Assembly: GCA_036583965.1 (NCBI GenBank)
Contig: JAZBQD010000027.1
Coordinates: forward strand, 27,101,001 to 27,165,000
Direction: 5' to 3'
Length of the DNA stretch: 64,000 nucleotides
DNA from: Prunella strophiata
Taxonomy: Eukaryota > Chordata > Aves > Passeriformes > Prunellidae
A program made the translations under genes and the position numbers. The notes under the pieces are model-generated. The model worked only from the letters and a program-made list of their open reading frames with translations, made no database searches and had not been told where the DNA came from. The first letter of the stretch is position 1; each line of letters opens with the position of its first letter. Shown piece by piece: positions 40,701 through 52,728 of the stretch.

Positions 40701-41247
40701 CTTATTTGGAGAAATAAGCTGGTTAGATTAGAGTCTGATTTTGTTTGTACATAGTATTATTTTGATTGATTTGTATGGGTTTTGTATTTTTCACTGGCAG
40801 AATTAAAGTTTATGTGTGGGTTTACTGAATGCCATACTTAAATAGTTAATAATAGCAACAAAGTAGAGATGAACTTATGTCACCAGTTATTTAATTTGCT
40901 GTGCAGACATAGAAGAGTTCTTTTTTTGATCAGACACTTTCATTTTAGTGAAGGCTGACCCTTGCCTTTTTAGAATTCAGAGGAATGAAAAATAACAAAT
41001 GTAGATGTTTATGTGTTTGAGGTGAACTTTTTTTATTAGGAAATGTTTTAAAAGGGTCAGTGAAAAACAGAACTGAAACTGAGGTTTTATTTCTCTTGCA
41101 GGTAGGTCTATGAAAGATAAGCAGACATTTAAATTTGGGTATTTCCTTATGATAACAAATGTTCCCAGGTCATTACCAACTCAACAGATCTTGCTGACAT
41201 GAGGCTTCTTCTCACACAGTGTTGTTTTAATCCTTTTTTTTCCCTAG

Positions 41248-41357
41248 GAAAAAGAGAAGAAGTACATGCTGCCTTTGGACAACTTGAAAGTGCGAGATGT
41301 TGAAAAGAGCTTCATGTCCAGCAAACACATCTTTGCATTGTTTAACACAGAGCAGAG
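41248..41357 (+). CDS. DNM3: DNM3 internal exon, middle of the PH domain
   Basis: This 110-nt exon encodes 36 complete codons plus two bases of a 37th. It starts at phase 0 with Glu-Lys-Glu-Lys-Lys-Tyr and ends with Asn-Thr-Glu-Gln plus AG. The translation matches the pleckstrin homology domain of dynamins, the large GTPases that assemble around necks of budding endocytic vesicles and sever them. The PH domain binds PI(4,5)P2. The stretch [20 protein letters not shown] fits DNM3: Ser follows Glu-Lys, where I recall Gly in DNM1 and DNM2. By my recollection of DNM1 numbering it covers about residues 558-594, ending inside the third membrane-facing loop. Borders are canonical: a T-rich tract and TAG upstream (AG at 41246-41247) and GTAAGA downstream. 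The previous exon, with the first PH strands and GTPase/stalk regions, lies left of the window. Paralogue choice rests on remembered sequences. Confidence 0.95.
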
Positions 41358-44247
41358 GTAAGAAAATGTGCTGTTCTGCAGATACTTCTATCAAATAGTA
41401 TCTAGCTGAGCATTTTAATAACTGTCAGTGCACTTCTGCTGTTTCCACCATGTTGATATCCTTGATTTATCTGCTGCTTTGCTGTTGCATAACCATGGGA
41501 TGAGAGGCTGGTGTCCTCCGAGCCACTCGTGGGGTGAAACAGCTCCAGTGATGAGTCAGCCAGTCCTTCCTTATGGCTGAATAATCATCTCCTGATCCTA
41601 TTTTTGTTTTATTTGGCAGTCACCTAGGCTTACCAAAACATTCATGACTTCTGTACCTTGTGACCAGATTCAACTGGCGTAAATCACAAAAGTGTCATTG
41701 CTTTTCACTTTCTCCAGTGGAAAATCTTGCCTGTCACTAGTCTTGGGACTTATTTGATTGTTTGTTTGGGTTTAAACACTGCTGAATGGAGAAAAATTAG
41801 ATTCCTCTACTTCTCTGATTAATAAAATCTTTGCTTTTTAGTTTTTGCCCCACACTTTTCTTCTCAGACTCTATTCTAAGTGGTGAAGGTGCTCTGTGGA
41901 AGCTACTCCTGATGCACAGCCAGCTCAGTTTCCTTAAACGTTACAAAAGACATAAAAGTGATGTGTAATTTTTATTTTTTTAACTGAGGAGGAGAGTTGC
42001 ATTTGTAGCTGTCTCAGGGGAATTGTGTTTTAGCAGATAAGGGGCAATTTCTCTAAGTTTTTTTCAGGCAAATGTAGCATGGATGGATATCCTTGTTTCC
42101 GTCTTCTGCTAAATACCTTCATACCTGTTTCTCCCTCACATCACTAAAGCTTGGCATTACCTTCAGATGTTCAAGATGATGAGGGCTGGATCTGGTTCTC
42201 TGCAGAGGCAGCTGTCTTTGCTCTCAAACTGGCCAGACACAGTGGCCAGAATTTCAGAAGCAAGGAGTGCCCCTCCCTCCTGCAAAGCAGAAGCAAAGCA
42301 CGGGATTTCTGGGCTGTCAGGTTTCTGCTGACCCCAGGAATGTGAGGACACAATGTCAGTCTCAGGCTGAACCAGCCCAGGAAGGCTCTGCCTGTGTCTG
42401 CTGCCACCTCAGCCAGCCTGCAAGGTCTGCCAGGAGATGCCCTTTGAAAGCATGTCACACACACACTAGCTGGGAATAACATTTCAAATGCTTGACCACT
42501 TGTGTTTCTGGAGCACAGAAAAAAAGCTTTGAAAAGCTTTTCATGTTCTTAAAAACATAAATGATCTTCAGATGCTGGAAATGAATGTAATTCTGCTGTA
42601 ACTTTGCAGGTAACTTTGTCCCTGGTGGCTTGATAGCAGCTAGACATATTAGGTTACTTCCATGAGAAATCTGTTAATTTAACTCATTGTTTCTCCTTTG
42701 GTTTAACTAATGGCTTTGAATATTGTCATCATCATAAATATTAATCATTGAACTGCTGTGAAGATCCAAGAGAAGCATTTCCATTGGCAAGTTTGGGATT
42801 TATTTAGGTGGTATATAGCTGGACATTCACATTTTCCCTTGATCTTCATCCATACTAGACATCAAGGATTTCAAAATCAGATGTCTAAAATGTTTCCCAT
42901 GTCTGTGATAGCCCTGCCTCTTTGGGCTCTGAGTAGACCCTGCAGCCTCTGCAAGCTGCTCTAAAAACATCCTTACATCCACATGGGCATGTTAGGACAT
43001 GACAGCACAGCAGTAAGACCACAAAATACCTTTGCCTTGGGAGAGGCAGGCTTTAAGGGAGGCAGAAGTTGTTTTTGAAGAAATATTTATTGAATTCTAA
43101 TTAAAACAGCAGTTTCTCTGTAACTGTAAAACAGCTGATTTTTGGTATTTCTAAAAATCTGTCTCTTGGCACAAATTGATCAAAACAAGATTAGTATCAC
43201 TTTCCACTGAATCCTGAATTCATAGATGTGTCAGCAGAACCAGGAATATTGGCTCTCAAGTAGAGTGATCTGGCTGGGGACTCTGTCCTCTATCCCACAT
43301 TCTTAAGGAAACTAAAAGAGGGAATTGATAAAGATACACTGAAATAAGAATTCTTACTGTTTTTTACTTTGTGGTAATCTGTTGAATCCTGGTTTCTGAT
43401 CTGTGTGTGTGTGAGTATGGCTTGCTTTTTAAAGATCGTGTAAAAAATTAACTTAGTTTCTGGGTGGGTTTTTTGCTGTTGTTGTTGTTGGGGGGTGGTG
43501 GAGTGGTTGCTTTTTTAATTAAAAAAACCTTAGCAACTGAGAAAGAAATCAGCTTTCGAAGTCTGCCCACTGAGGGTTCTGGTTATGGAACCATTTTGCT
43601 GTTTAAGATGTAGATCATTAAAGAACAAAGGCAAAATCATCCGTTCCAGCTTCCATGATAGCACGGAGATTATTCTGTATCTCTTTTTCCCTCCCCCCAT
43701 AATCTGCAGCATGTTTTTCCTTGACTAAGAAATCTTTCTTAATGTTCAATTAAATTATTTTAATTTGAAAGCAAAAACCCTTTAGGAGAAGAATTTTAAT
43801 AAGCTTGTTCTCTTTTTCATTCCCAGCCCCTCACTGCATAGGTATTTGCTCCAGCCATATGTTTCTGATACTGTACATTTCAATAGTTTCCTGGATTATG
43901 CACTGCATTTTTTCCATTTATGAAAACCTTTCCAGCTCTGAAATATAGTTACCAGGAAAATACTTATTTCACTGCATAGAAGGAAAAACCATCTTGAAGT
44001 TAGCTGAGACTGGGGGATAGATGGAGAAGGAAACTAACAGTATCTGTCATTTTGATTTACTGCAGAAGTCAACAGTTCTCTGACAGAAATCAAATGTGAC
44101 TTGGTAATGTAGAGTAAATGGAGACTGTGACGATTGATTTCACAGTGAAGATAAATTCTCATGAAATGAACATAATTGTGTGTTTATGAAAAGGCTGTGT
44201 TGTGAAATAATTAAATTATTTTCGTGTTACTTTCTAATTAAATCTTT

Positions 44248-44266
44248 AAAAAAAAAAAAAAAAAAA
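44248..44266. repeat. A19 homopolymer
   Basis: A run of 19 A in the intron between the PH exons is followed by 'ggtgagggtggg'. No retroposed gene body is recognisable to its left. Confidence 0.85.
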
Positions 44267-45686
44267 GGTGAGGGTGGGAAAAGGAAAACTTTGCCTGAAC
44301 TAGTTACAGTATTACTTAAAGAACAGGGAGGTTAGGTTTTTTTTTCTGCAAAGTAATACATTTAAAGTTTTTGAATGGGCCATCTACTTAATTTATAGAC
44401 AGTATGGAAGGCCCTTGTGATGGACTCCTCTAGTTTCCTTACCTTAGGAATAGTAGATATTAAACCAAAATAAATTCAAGTGAGTGCCCTGTGATTCCTG
44501 GATCATTTTGTCTGCATCTGTCTGCACGAGGCTGCCTTTGGTAACTGAAGTTGAGCTGGGACTTCAAGCAGTGTGTGTCTAAACCTAAAGCTGTTAAGAA
44601 AATGCTATTCTGTGTTATTCTCTCCTCAGGCAACTCGTGGCCAAGTCTGGGTTTTTTTAGACTGGAAAAAGAGATCAAATATATTGAGGATTTTAAAATA
44701 ATTACGCTATAGGAAAAGAAAGAATGTTTACAATACTGCTGTAGCACTTACTGGGAAGTTGTGTAGCCTTAGCCACTGACTTTCTAGGCAGAGCTGAGAA
44801 TGGAGAAGAGAGGATTTTGTCAGCATCTCAGCTCACATTCAGTAGATTAACTTGTCATGTTCTCATTGCTGAGTGGGTAAGACCTTGTTCAAAGAAAACA
44901 AATTCTGTCCATCCCAGCAAGTTTACTGTCCTTACAGGATTTAATTCCAAATACTTGATTTATTCTCCATGTATTTCTTGTAAAAATTATTCACTTCTTT
45001 TTCTATTACCCAAGCACTCTAGCCTGGGGCAAGAACTGTAGTCTTAAATGGGTCTCCCTTAAGAATCTGTGCAAGTCCTACCTTTCCATCTCCCCTGAGA
45101 AGGGCAAGCAGTTGTTAGTTGTCATGATCTTCTTCTGTTGATCCACATGGTACTATTTTGACAGATTGTCTGTTGTTCTAAAGTACTCTCTTGCCTTTGC
45201 AGTAGCATAATTACACTTTTTTTCCTGATTTACTGGTTAATAAATTGTTGTATTACAACTCCATTTATATTCTACTTCCCTTTTAATTTAAGAAATGATG
45301 CTGAGTAAAAAAAACCTGTCTTCATTTGCTAGAAGCAGAGAAAAAGCTTCTTTCCACCTCTTCTCCAACTCTGGAGAGGTGAATTATCTTTTATAGAGCA
45401 GGGATTCTACTAGGTATAGATTTTGGGAGTTACAAATGGGAGTAGGCTGAAGTGTTTTTAAGTTGGTGAATTTTCAAGCCTTCTCTACCAATAGTGGGAG
45501 TAGCAACCACACAGTGAGGAAGGGTTACCTGCTAGAGAGTCCCTGATCAGGAGCCTTCCTCTGCTCCTCCTCAGACTCACTCCTTTCCTTGGAGCCAAAG
45601 GAGCAGAACCGATGTGTGAAATTCTGCCTTCCTTGCAGAGGAAGATGCCACCAGTTCTTGTGTCTTTTCCTTTCCTGCCCAACCTG

Positions 45687-46143
45687 TGATGCCTTGTGCA
45701 GGCTGACCTAGAACAGACTGGACAGAGCTAAAGAACAAAGTAGGGATTTGTTAGGAGGCTTCAGTAGATCCACCTTGGGCAGCACAAGAGCCCAGCCAGG
45801 GCTGCACCCAAGATGAACCAAAATGGGCACAAAATGCACAGCCAGTCACAGGGTCTGACACTTTTATAAGTTGTGGTCCATTTGCATATTGGAGTTAATT
45901 GTCCAATTACAGCTCCAGCCCATGCAGTTCCATCCTTCTTGTTTTTCTCTCTTCAGCCCACTGTTGTTTGTGCTCTTGGGCCTGAGATTTGGATCATTTG
46001 TCCTTGGTCCCCAGCTGGAGCAGGAATTGTTTTGTCTCCCTGCTCTGTGCACAGAGTTCACCATCCCCTGATATGAAGCCCAGACCCACACACTAAAGCA
46101 GCACAGAATCTGAAAAATATAAAAGCTCAAACCTGAGGCATCA
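45687..46143 (-). mobile_element. Solo LTR of an endogenous retrovirus-like element, copy 2
   Basis: About 457 bp are bounded by a short inverted terminal repeat, TGATGCCT at the left and AGGCATCA at the right, giving TG...CA ends as in retroviral LTRs. On the minus strand it carries a good TATA-like CTTATAAAAG (45861-45870). The position homologous to the AATAAA of copy 1 is altered here (TTTGTT on the plus strand near 45750). The sequence resembles a passerine LTR family I recall only loosely, so no family name is given. The five bases on each side do not match, so a clean target-site duplication is absent. The open frames at about 45864-46229 lie inside or across this LTR and are not genes. 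Confidence 0.75.
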
Positions 46144-47093
46144 CCAGGACCCGGATGAAGCTGAGTAATGGTGTTGCTTTCCTCACCTCTGTGGTTCTGT
46201 GTGATACTGGGGTGTGAGGAGAAGTGCAAAGCACAGAACTGTTCCTTTTGCTTTCACAAGAGTGGGTTCCTGAGAGCAAAATGCCCCTCAGGAGTTGTGA
46301 AGCAGTGGGACAGAATCTGCCATCCCTGCTCCAGAGCTGCCTGTCTGTAAAAACAGATCTTTAATCTGTCAGACAGATGAATGTCCAGAGGAGAGCAAGC
46401 AAAAGGCCATTTTGAGGGCACACAATAGGACTGAAAATAGAACTGCCAGATGAGGAATTGTAGCTCCTGACTCCTGAGTACACTCTGTCTGTCAGGAATC
46501 ATATTGCACAGGGAGCTGTGCTGTCTGCTGGGACCCAGGAAATGACACTGTGGCTACTCACTGAGAGGTATCACTGCCTCTTTTGGATAGATGCTGTTGG
46601 CTGTGGGTTGCTCTAGAAGGGGATGGAGCACAAGTTGTTTCTGGGACTCCAAATGTACCAGAGCTATAAGTACTGAATTTCTGGCCATGGGCAGCAACTG
46701 GTTAACTGCTATCCATATATAAGGGAAATTGGGCAAGAGCCAAAATAAAGGGAACTAGTGAAAGGAGACCGGGTCAGAGGAGGTGTTGGATAGAAGCCAG
46801 GCTAGAGGAGAAAGCCTAAAATGAGATGTATGTTTAGTTACTGTTTTTGAATTACTCAGAAAGCTAAGCCCCAGGAAGAGCTGGACTGTAAGCTATTCAG
46901 AGCCCTCTCTGTTCGAAATGGAAGAGAGAGAATCTGTTTAATTAAAAAGCCCTACAAATTTAATCCAGAAGAAAAAGCTGCTAACATTTCTAAACAAACT
47001 CCTAAAATGCTGGAGAGTACAATATTTAAGAGCAGGAAAAATATACAAACCCAAGGAATAGCTAGCCTTTATTGCCAACAGCTTTCCCTTATT

Positions 47094-47149
47094 AAAAAAA
47101 AAAAAAATTAAAAAAAAAAAAAAAGAAGGTTGTTTTTTTTTTTTTTTTT
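47094..47149. repeat. A-tracts followed by T-tract (self-complementary)
   Basis: Two A runs of about 14 and 15 separated by TT (47094-47124) are followed, after a short GAAGGTTG spacer, by a T run of about 17 (47133-47149). The A and T runs can pair, so the region could form a long AU hairpin in the pre-mRNA and is prone to replication slippage. Confidence 0.82.
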
Positions 47150-48569
47150 CTGGAATATATTCTTTTTTTGTCATTATTGACAAGTATTTTTTACATAACA
47201 AATAAGAGAGAGTGTGGTGCAGGTATTGACAGCTGGGGGCAGCTTTTGTGTCTGTGTGGCCCCAAGGCAGATTCCAGACCAGGCTTCCATCCCTCACCAC
47301 CAAAGGCATCAAACCTTCTCCTCCAGGGACTGATGGAATATTTTAGTGGCAGTCACTGTTACTACTGTGGATTTTGGCCTGTGTGGTGTTGGTTTTGGCA
47401 GCATTTCTGTTCTGGGTTACATATAGGACTCGAGATACTTCATTGCCAAGGCTGTACTGAGCAGCACATCTTCTGTTCATTTGCACCTGAAAGTTCTGGG
47501 GGTTTCTGTGTGTTTTGGGTGTGTGTATTGAAAAGATCACTATGCTTTTGGGAGAGCACTCACATGACATAGATGGCAAAGTCCTTAAGTGTTATTATTT
47601 CATGACATTGTCTCAGAGATTGTCTCCTTGGCTTTTTTGGATATTAAGAAAAAAAGAATCTTCAGAGCCATGTGTAATTAATTTTAATTAGCATTCACAC
47701 TGGAGTGATCTGAAGTGGTATGCCTTGATAGAAAATGTTAGTCATTGCTGTTAACTCAGAGCAGATGGCCATTTTTGTTTCTCCTAAATATATGATTTGC
47801 AGAGCTTCTGGTAGAGCTTTCTTAGTTGGAAAAAAAAAAAAAAGTACATATGCTCAAACCAGCCATTGTGCAATTACAGGTGTCCAAAATCACAGACTAA
47901 GACTAAATTTGAATAAGCAGAGTGTGCACAGTGGAGTTGCAGGTTAAATAGATAGAAAACTTAAAATTTTATCCAAGATTACCATTCCCACTAGCTGGAG
48001 TGTCTGGATTCTGTTATTTTCTTCCCTTTTCATTTTAGGTGACTATTCTGTAAACCCATATTCTGTATGTTTTCATTTTCAACCAAGTGAGAAATACCTA
48101 AGAATCTAATCTTTTGTGGTTTTCATGGAATAAAATGGGACCAATTTGCATTTAGTTCTAGATTTCTAATGTTCAATTCTGCTTACATCCTAATAGAGAT
48201 GAGATGTTTACAAAAAATCACTTTGAAATCCCTGTAGAAGAAGATATTCCTTTATCTTTCAGTCTGTGAGTAGCTTCACTTGGGTCAGTGTGACTGCTGA
48301 AGCTAAATATGGGTTTTCTGTTCTTTGGAGGATTAAAGTAGTTTATAGGTCCAATTCTAAAAAATGTCACTACTGTTCTTGCTGTGTAATGCTGGTTCTG
48401 TCTCCTCCCACACTGGCAAGAATAAATGCATTTTTAATTAATCTTGGTTTGTATTTTCTCTCTATGAAAAGAAATTTTATGCATACCCACTATAACTTTG
48501 TCTAGTGAAATCCAGATCCAGCTCAACCTAAAAGCTCTCCATGCACATGGTTATATGTGAGTATGCATT

Positions 48570-48583
48570 TATATATATATATA
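48570..48583. repeat. Short (AT)7 microsatellite
   Basis: Seven AT units are flanked by 'gcattt' and 'acatg'. Ordinary intronic simple repeat. Confidence 0.8.
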
Positions 48584-50762
48584 CATGTTAACTGGGCTTG
48601 TAATGTGCCTGCAGTGGTTGCCCTTCAAAATTTTCTAGGCTTGCTGGAGATAAATATTTAACCTTATCTTGGTATTAAGAAATTGCAAGAGATACAGTCA
48701 GTCCCTGTTGATGTGCAGCAGTGGTGTGTGCTCAGCATGTTCTGGTGTGCAGCCACCATGGAGGGAACCCACTGGTGCTGCAAGGGCTGCTCTTTCTGGG
48801 TGATTTTCAGGTGTGTTTATCACTCCCTGCTCCTGGACTGCAGAGATTTGGTTTATAGACAGTCAGGCCTTCCCTAGGCAATGCTGACAGCCCAGGCTTC
48901 AGGCTGGGCTGAGAGGGAATCTCAGTAACTCACAGCTGGGTCACTCGTCAAACTTATCTGGCATTTCTCACTTTCCTCTTGGGCACTTTCAAATACTTTA
49001 ATCCAGTCCTGTTAGGATTCTTTCATGATGGGAGGAGTTCAAGAAACACCTATGGACATTTCTGTATTAGGCCCTGAAATATAGAGGGAAATGAATCAAG
49101 AAATCAAGGTAAAACTAAAGGGAAGAAGCTGTAGGGTAAGCAGAGTCACAGCTGCGTGGCTGCTGGACTTTGAGCTGATGGGCCTGGCCTAGAGAAGCAT
49201 GTCCTAAGTGTGGAACCTTCCAGAACTGGAAATGATGCATTTAGTCCAATTGTCTGTTCATCCCCATGAGCAATGATGTTGTATTTCTAGTGGAAATGCA
49301 GGTTCCAAGTTGAGGTTAATTTATCTAGAGTACAATAAAATCTGCAGATAGCAAATGGTAGTCTTTTGTGTTTTTCACTCTGGGAAAAAAAGGGCAGTAA
49401 TATCAGTATTATGTTGATTTCCAGTATTGCCACTATAGTGTATTTTCATGTATTATGCATGGTATTTAAATCACAGTGATGAGACTCTAGAAGGAAGTGG
49501 AGTAGGTAGATGTGGTAGATGCACAGTTTTTGCAGTTTCCTCTATTATGTCTTCACACTGAAGAAATGTTAAATGTTCAAGGGAAATACTACTTGCAGAT
49601 GGTACTTGTAGGCATGTTCCCATTTTCTGTATCTGTCTTGTTTCTGCAGTCCCTTAGATTTACAGATGCCTGAATATCAGCAGGATTGGTATTGCTGAGA
49701 GTTCATCTTTCCTGGCATCCTTTACTCTGTCATAGTCTTTGATGTCTAACATCCCATTTAGCTGCTCTAGAGATGAGGGTGAGAACATGACTTCACAGTA
49801 TTCCACATGGAGAATGTAGGTGAGGCTTGAGTAGTAACTGGTGCTGTGCTGATGTCTTCAGCAATTTTAAGAAGTGGAAGAGAGAAGAAAACAGAAAATC
49901 TGAATTGTTTTCAAGAACGTTTTTACAGCTTTCCATGAGACGCCAGTGGATTCCTAATGAGTAAAACATGTTAATGTGTTTTTGTAAGATTCCACTGGTA
50001 ACAGGAAAAGGACACACTCTTTTCAGAAGTTACTGAAAGAAGTTACTTTGGCTTTGTTTTTTTTTTCCTTTGAAAAGTTCCTATGCTTGTTGGCCTTTCT
50101 GGGAGAAAGAGAGGCAGGGGCAGTCTAGCAGCAAGGCTGGGGAGACAAGCATCCCCTCCCCTGCCCTGCTGGGACATCCCTGGGAGCACTCAGGCTGTGC
50201 ATCCTTCAGTCCCTCGCACGTGCTGTGTCTTTGGCAGTGCTGGTGGAACAGAATGAGCTGCACAAAAAAGAGCTCTCAGGTCCTGCAGGGAGAAAAAAGG
50301 GCCTGGGAGATGTGGAGACATCAGCTGCTGGCCATGAGGTGTCCTCAGCCCCAGGAGAAGTCCTGACACACAGACAGAATGCAGGACTGCCAGCTCCCAC
50401 GTGTTCAGAGTGCCTGGCTGAAATCCCTGCTTGCACAGCCATGCTGCTTGGAGCAAGCCACAAAATGCCAAAAAGTGTAATATATAGCATGACAGGCCTG
50501 AAAAAATGTTTTCACAAGCTGGTGTCATGTTGTTTTGCTCTTGCAGATAAGTGTTTTTGGAACTTCCCTATCACTGTGTTTTACAGCCTTTATTTGCTCT
50601 ATTGTTATTTTTAGTCATCTTTGCTGAGAGTACCCTTTTACCATTTCAGCTTCCTATTTCTTCAAAGTTATAGCTGCTTCCTTATCTTAGCCAGAAAAGC
50701 TTATCTCAGTAAAAGTTGCTCCTAACAATAAATTAAAGCATTTTTTTCTCTGGCAATTTTGT

Positions 50763-50768
<6 letters not shown>

Positions 50769-50794
<26 letters not shown>
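50769..50794. repeat. T26 homopolymer
   Basis: A run of 26 T, the longest T run in the window, lies 1.8 kb upstream of the second PH exon. No adjoining retroposed body was recognised. Confidence 0.88.
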
Positions 50795-52616
50795 AATTGA
50801 CTTTGTTTTGTTCAGTAAATGCTGACTGGGAGTTCCACAATATTGCAAATTGAATAAAATTCAGGTGTTTGCTCAGTTTAAGCATCTGATAAGGTCATCC
50901 AGGCTATAATTTGCTTTAAGACAGGATTAGTACTTTTGGAGTCAGGGGAGAAAAAGGATTCATTTTAAATTTCTCAGTCGTTAAAAGAATCCACAGAGCT
51001 TTTAGTTCATGCTGTCAGTGGCTTTGGCTAAACTGTAGGATCAGGCCCATTGGTGCCTCTTTGTGACCTCTGGGGCTGGTTTCTGTGGGAAGGAAATGTC
51101 CTGGTGGCACCTCCAGTCTGGGTTTTTGAAGAGAGTAGTGCAAGCCTGGTGCTGCAGATTTACCCTTTGAATTTGGTGAGAATTGAGTCACCAACGTAAG
51201 GAAATAATTCTGAGTATGTCCTTTATTCTTTGCAGTTTTGAATTCAACCTGTGAACCTGCTAAAAAATACCTCATTTTTCTCTCTTCAGAGTGGGTGTGC
51301 TCTGGTTGCTGTGCTGTGGTTTCATAGGTGATAATTTAATGATATGGTGTCATGGCTGCTTCATGCTCAGGTTCAATTACACTTTTTTTACCCTTTTTTA
51401 ACCTGTTTCCTGAGACTGCTCCTAAAAGTCAAGGCTGTGAGCTGCCTGGTGCCATTGTTGGTTAAGAGAAAATCACTTCTGTGAGTGGGAATTCCATCAA
51501 GTCAGTTGTGTTCCAGCAGTGTGGCAGTGAAATCCCACCAGTCCCTGAATGCTAAAGAAATTTGTCTAGGCAGTGACAATAATAGCTTTATTTCCTTGTT
51601 CTACAGTCAATTCAGGTTTTTTCCCTTTCAGAATATGTGGGAGAAATGACCTTTGTAGTTGCACAATGAAACCAAAGGGCCCCTTGTCATTGAGAGTGAA
51701 GCAATGTCCATCAACCCCTCTCCTCCACAGCTTGCTAAGGGAAGAAAACTGTCTGGTTGGGATGGAAGATTGATCCTTGTGCAACTGTTAAGATCTAGCA
51801 AAATGTGCTTTCCTAACCCTTTCCAGCTAAGCTCATGGCCCTTCCTAAAAAGACTGCTGGCTGACAAATTTACAGTGATCTGGTCTGTGTACAGAATTGG
51901 AATTCAGAAACTAATGGCTAAACTGTGAGGGGAAAATCTGCTCTGTGCATTGAAGAATTTACAAGTACCACCTTCCTACAGATGTATTTTTTCTCCTTTC
52001 TCTTTTCTTCCATTAAGTGATTCCCTGTATTTATCTCATTATGTGAACTACCTGTAAGAGGTTTTATTTAAACATGTCCTAGTTTTCTTACTATGATGAG
52101 AGACATCTGAGGTTTGTTTTATTTAAAAATATCTTGATTATCATTGCTGGTTTTTTCCTCTTTTACTGATGATGTCTAAAAACTGGAAAGGGTATAAACT
52201 GGACTGAAAGGACTTCACATGGAAAGAAGTTGCATCAGTGATGATTTTGGTATTTATTGGTTACAGCAGCAATCCATCACAAGCTGTGCTGTTATGTTGG
52301 CATGCCTTATGTGTTTGTCCTCTTCATCACAACACCCTTTTTTTCCCTAAAAATGCTCTGTTTTAGCAAAAGCAGGAAAATTGATTTTAAGTAGTTTCAT
52401 GGTGCTTTTAGCTGATTATTATTTCCAGAGCTGTGCTGTAGCATTCTAAGATATTTTTAAGTACTCCATGTAATTATTAAACAAGCACCTGTCCCATAAA
52501 GTCTGTTGTCCACAACAATTACCAAGTAATTTCTGATCCCAAATGATTTTTAATTTGAAATGCATGATAGAGAGTAGTAAAATGCTAGTTTTACAATGTG
52601 GTGCTCTTTGTTCCAG

Positions 52617-52728
52617 GAATGTTTACAAGGATTACCGTTTCCTTGAGCTAGCCTGTGACTCCCAAGAGGAGGTGGATAGCTGGAAGGCATCTCTGCTACG
52701 AGCTGGTGTCTATCCTGATAAATCCTCA
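52617..52728 (+). CDS. DNM3: DNM3 internal exon, end of the PH domain
   Basis: This 112-nt exon begins with a single G that completes the Arg codon AG|G split with the upstream exon. It then encodes 37 codons from Asn-Val-Tyr-Lys-Asp-Tyr-Arg to Pro-Asp-Lys-Ser-Ser and ends at phase 0. It supplies the rest of the third PH loop, the last strands and the C-terminal helix ([16 protein letters not shown]). The Phe-Leu-Glu-Leu-Ala-Cys-Asp-Ser pattern and [12 protein letters not shown] favour DNM3; from memory DNM1 has a Gln-Leu-Glu and SFLRAGVYPE pattern. The Tyr of Asn-Val-Tyr-Lys corresponds to the position reported as a Src-family target in DNM1 (about Tyr597); phosphorylation here is inference only. 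The acceptor is TTCCAG (AG at 52615-52616) behind a short, modest pyrimidine tract. The donor is GTAAGT. The intron to the left is about 11.3 kb. Confidence 0.96.

Larger units (their letters stand above)
1..41247 (+). other. DNM3: 3' part of a large DNM3 intron (5' boundary outside window)
   Basis: No coding exon can be supported across these 41 kb on either strand. Open frames are short (at most 158 codons), scattered on both strands, and none resembles a protein I recognise. The stretch is AT-rich with scattered homopolymer runs. Recognisable contents are two CR1 fragments, one solo LTR, one ~89-bp tandem duplication, A- and T-rich tracts, a TA/CA microsatellite pair, and the motif clusters listed separately. 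It is assigned to an intron because the exon at 41248 is an internal dynamin exon starting at phase 0. The exon encoding the first PH strands was not found, so it lies upstream of position 1 and the intron exceeds 41 kb. Confidence 0.85.
41358..52616 (+). other. DNM3: DNM3 intron between the two PH-domain exons (~11.3 kb)
   Basis: The intron is bounded by a GTAAGA donor at 41358 and an AG acceptor at 52615-52616, and interrupts an Arg codon after its second base. It contains a solo LTR (~45687-46143), an A19 run near 44248, an A/T-tract inverted pair near 47094-47149, a short AT microsatellite near 48570, and a T26 run at 50769-50794. I see no additional exon or RNA gene. Open frames such as those at about 47168-47572 and 50225-50614 show no recognisable similarity. 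Confidence 0.9.

Noticed and set aside
30859..46143. The two LTRs as ends of a single provirus
   Set aside because: The 14.4 kb between them contains a DNM3 exon and no retroviral coding sequence, and the copies have diverged strongly.
45864..46229. 121-codon minus-strand open frame
   Set aside because: It overlaps the solo LTR and its flank, and has no gag, pol or env-like features.
46325..46336. GCTGCCTGTCTGT, resembling the reverse complement of miR-214
   Set aside because: The match stops after about 12 bases and the sequence then diverges completely.
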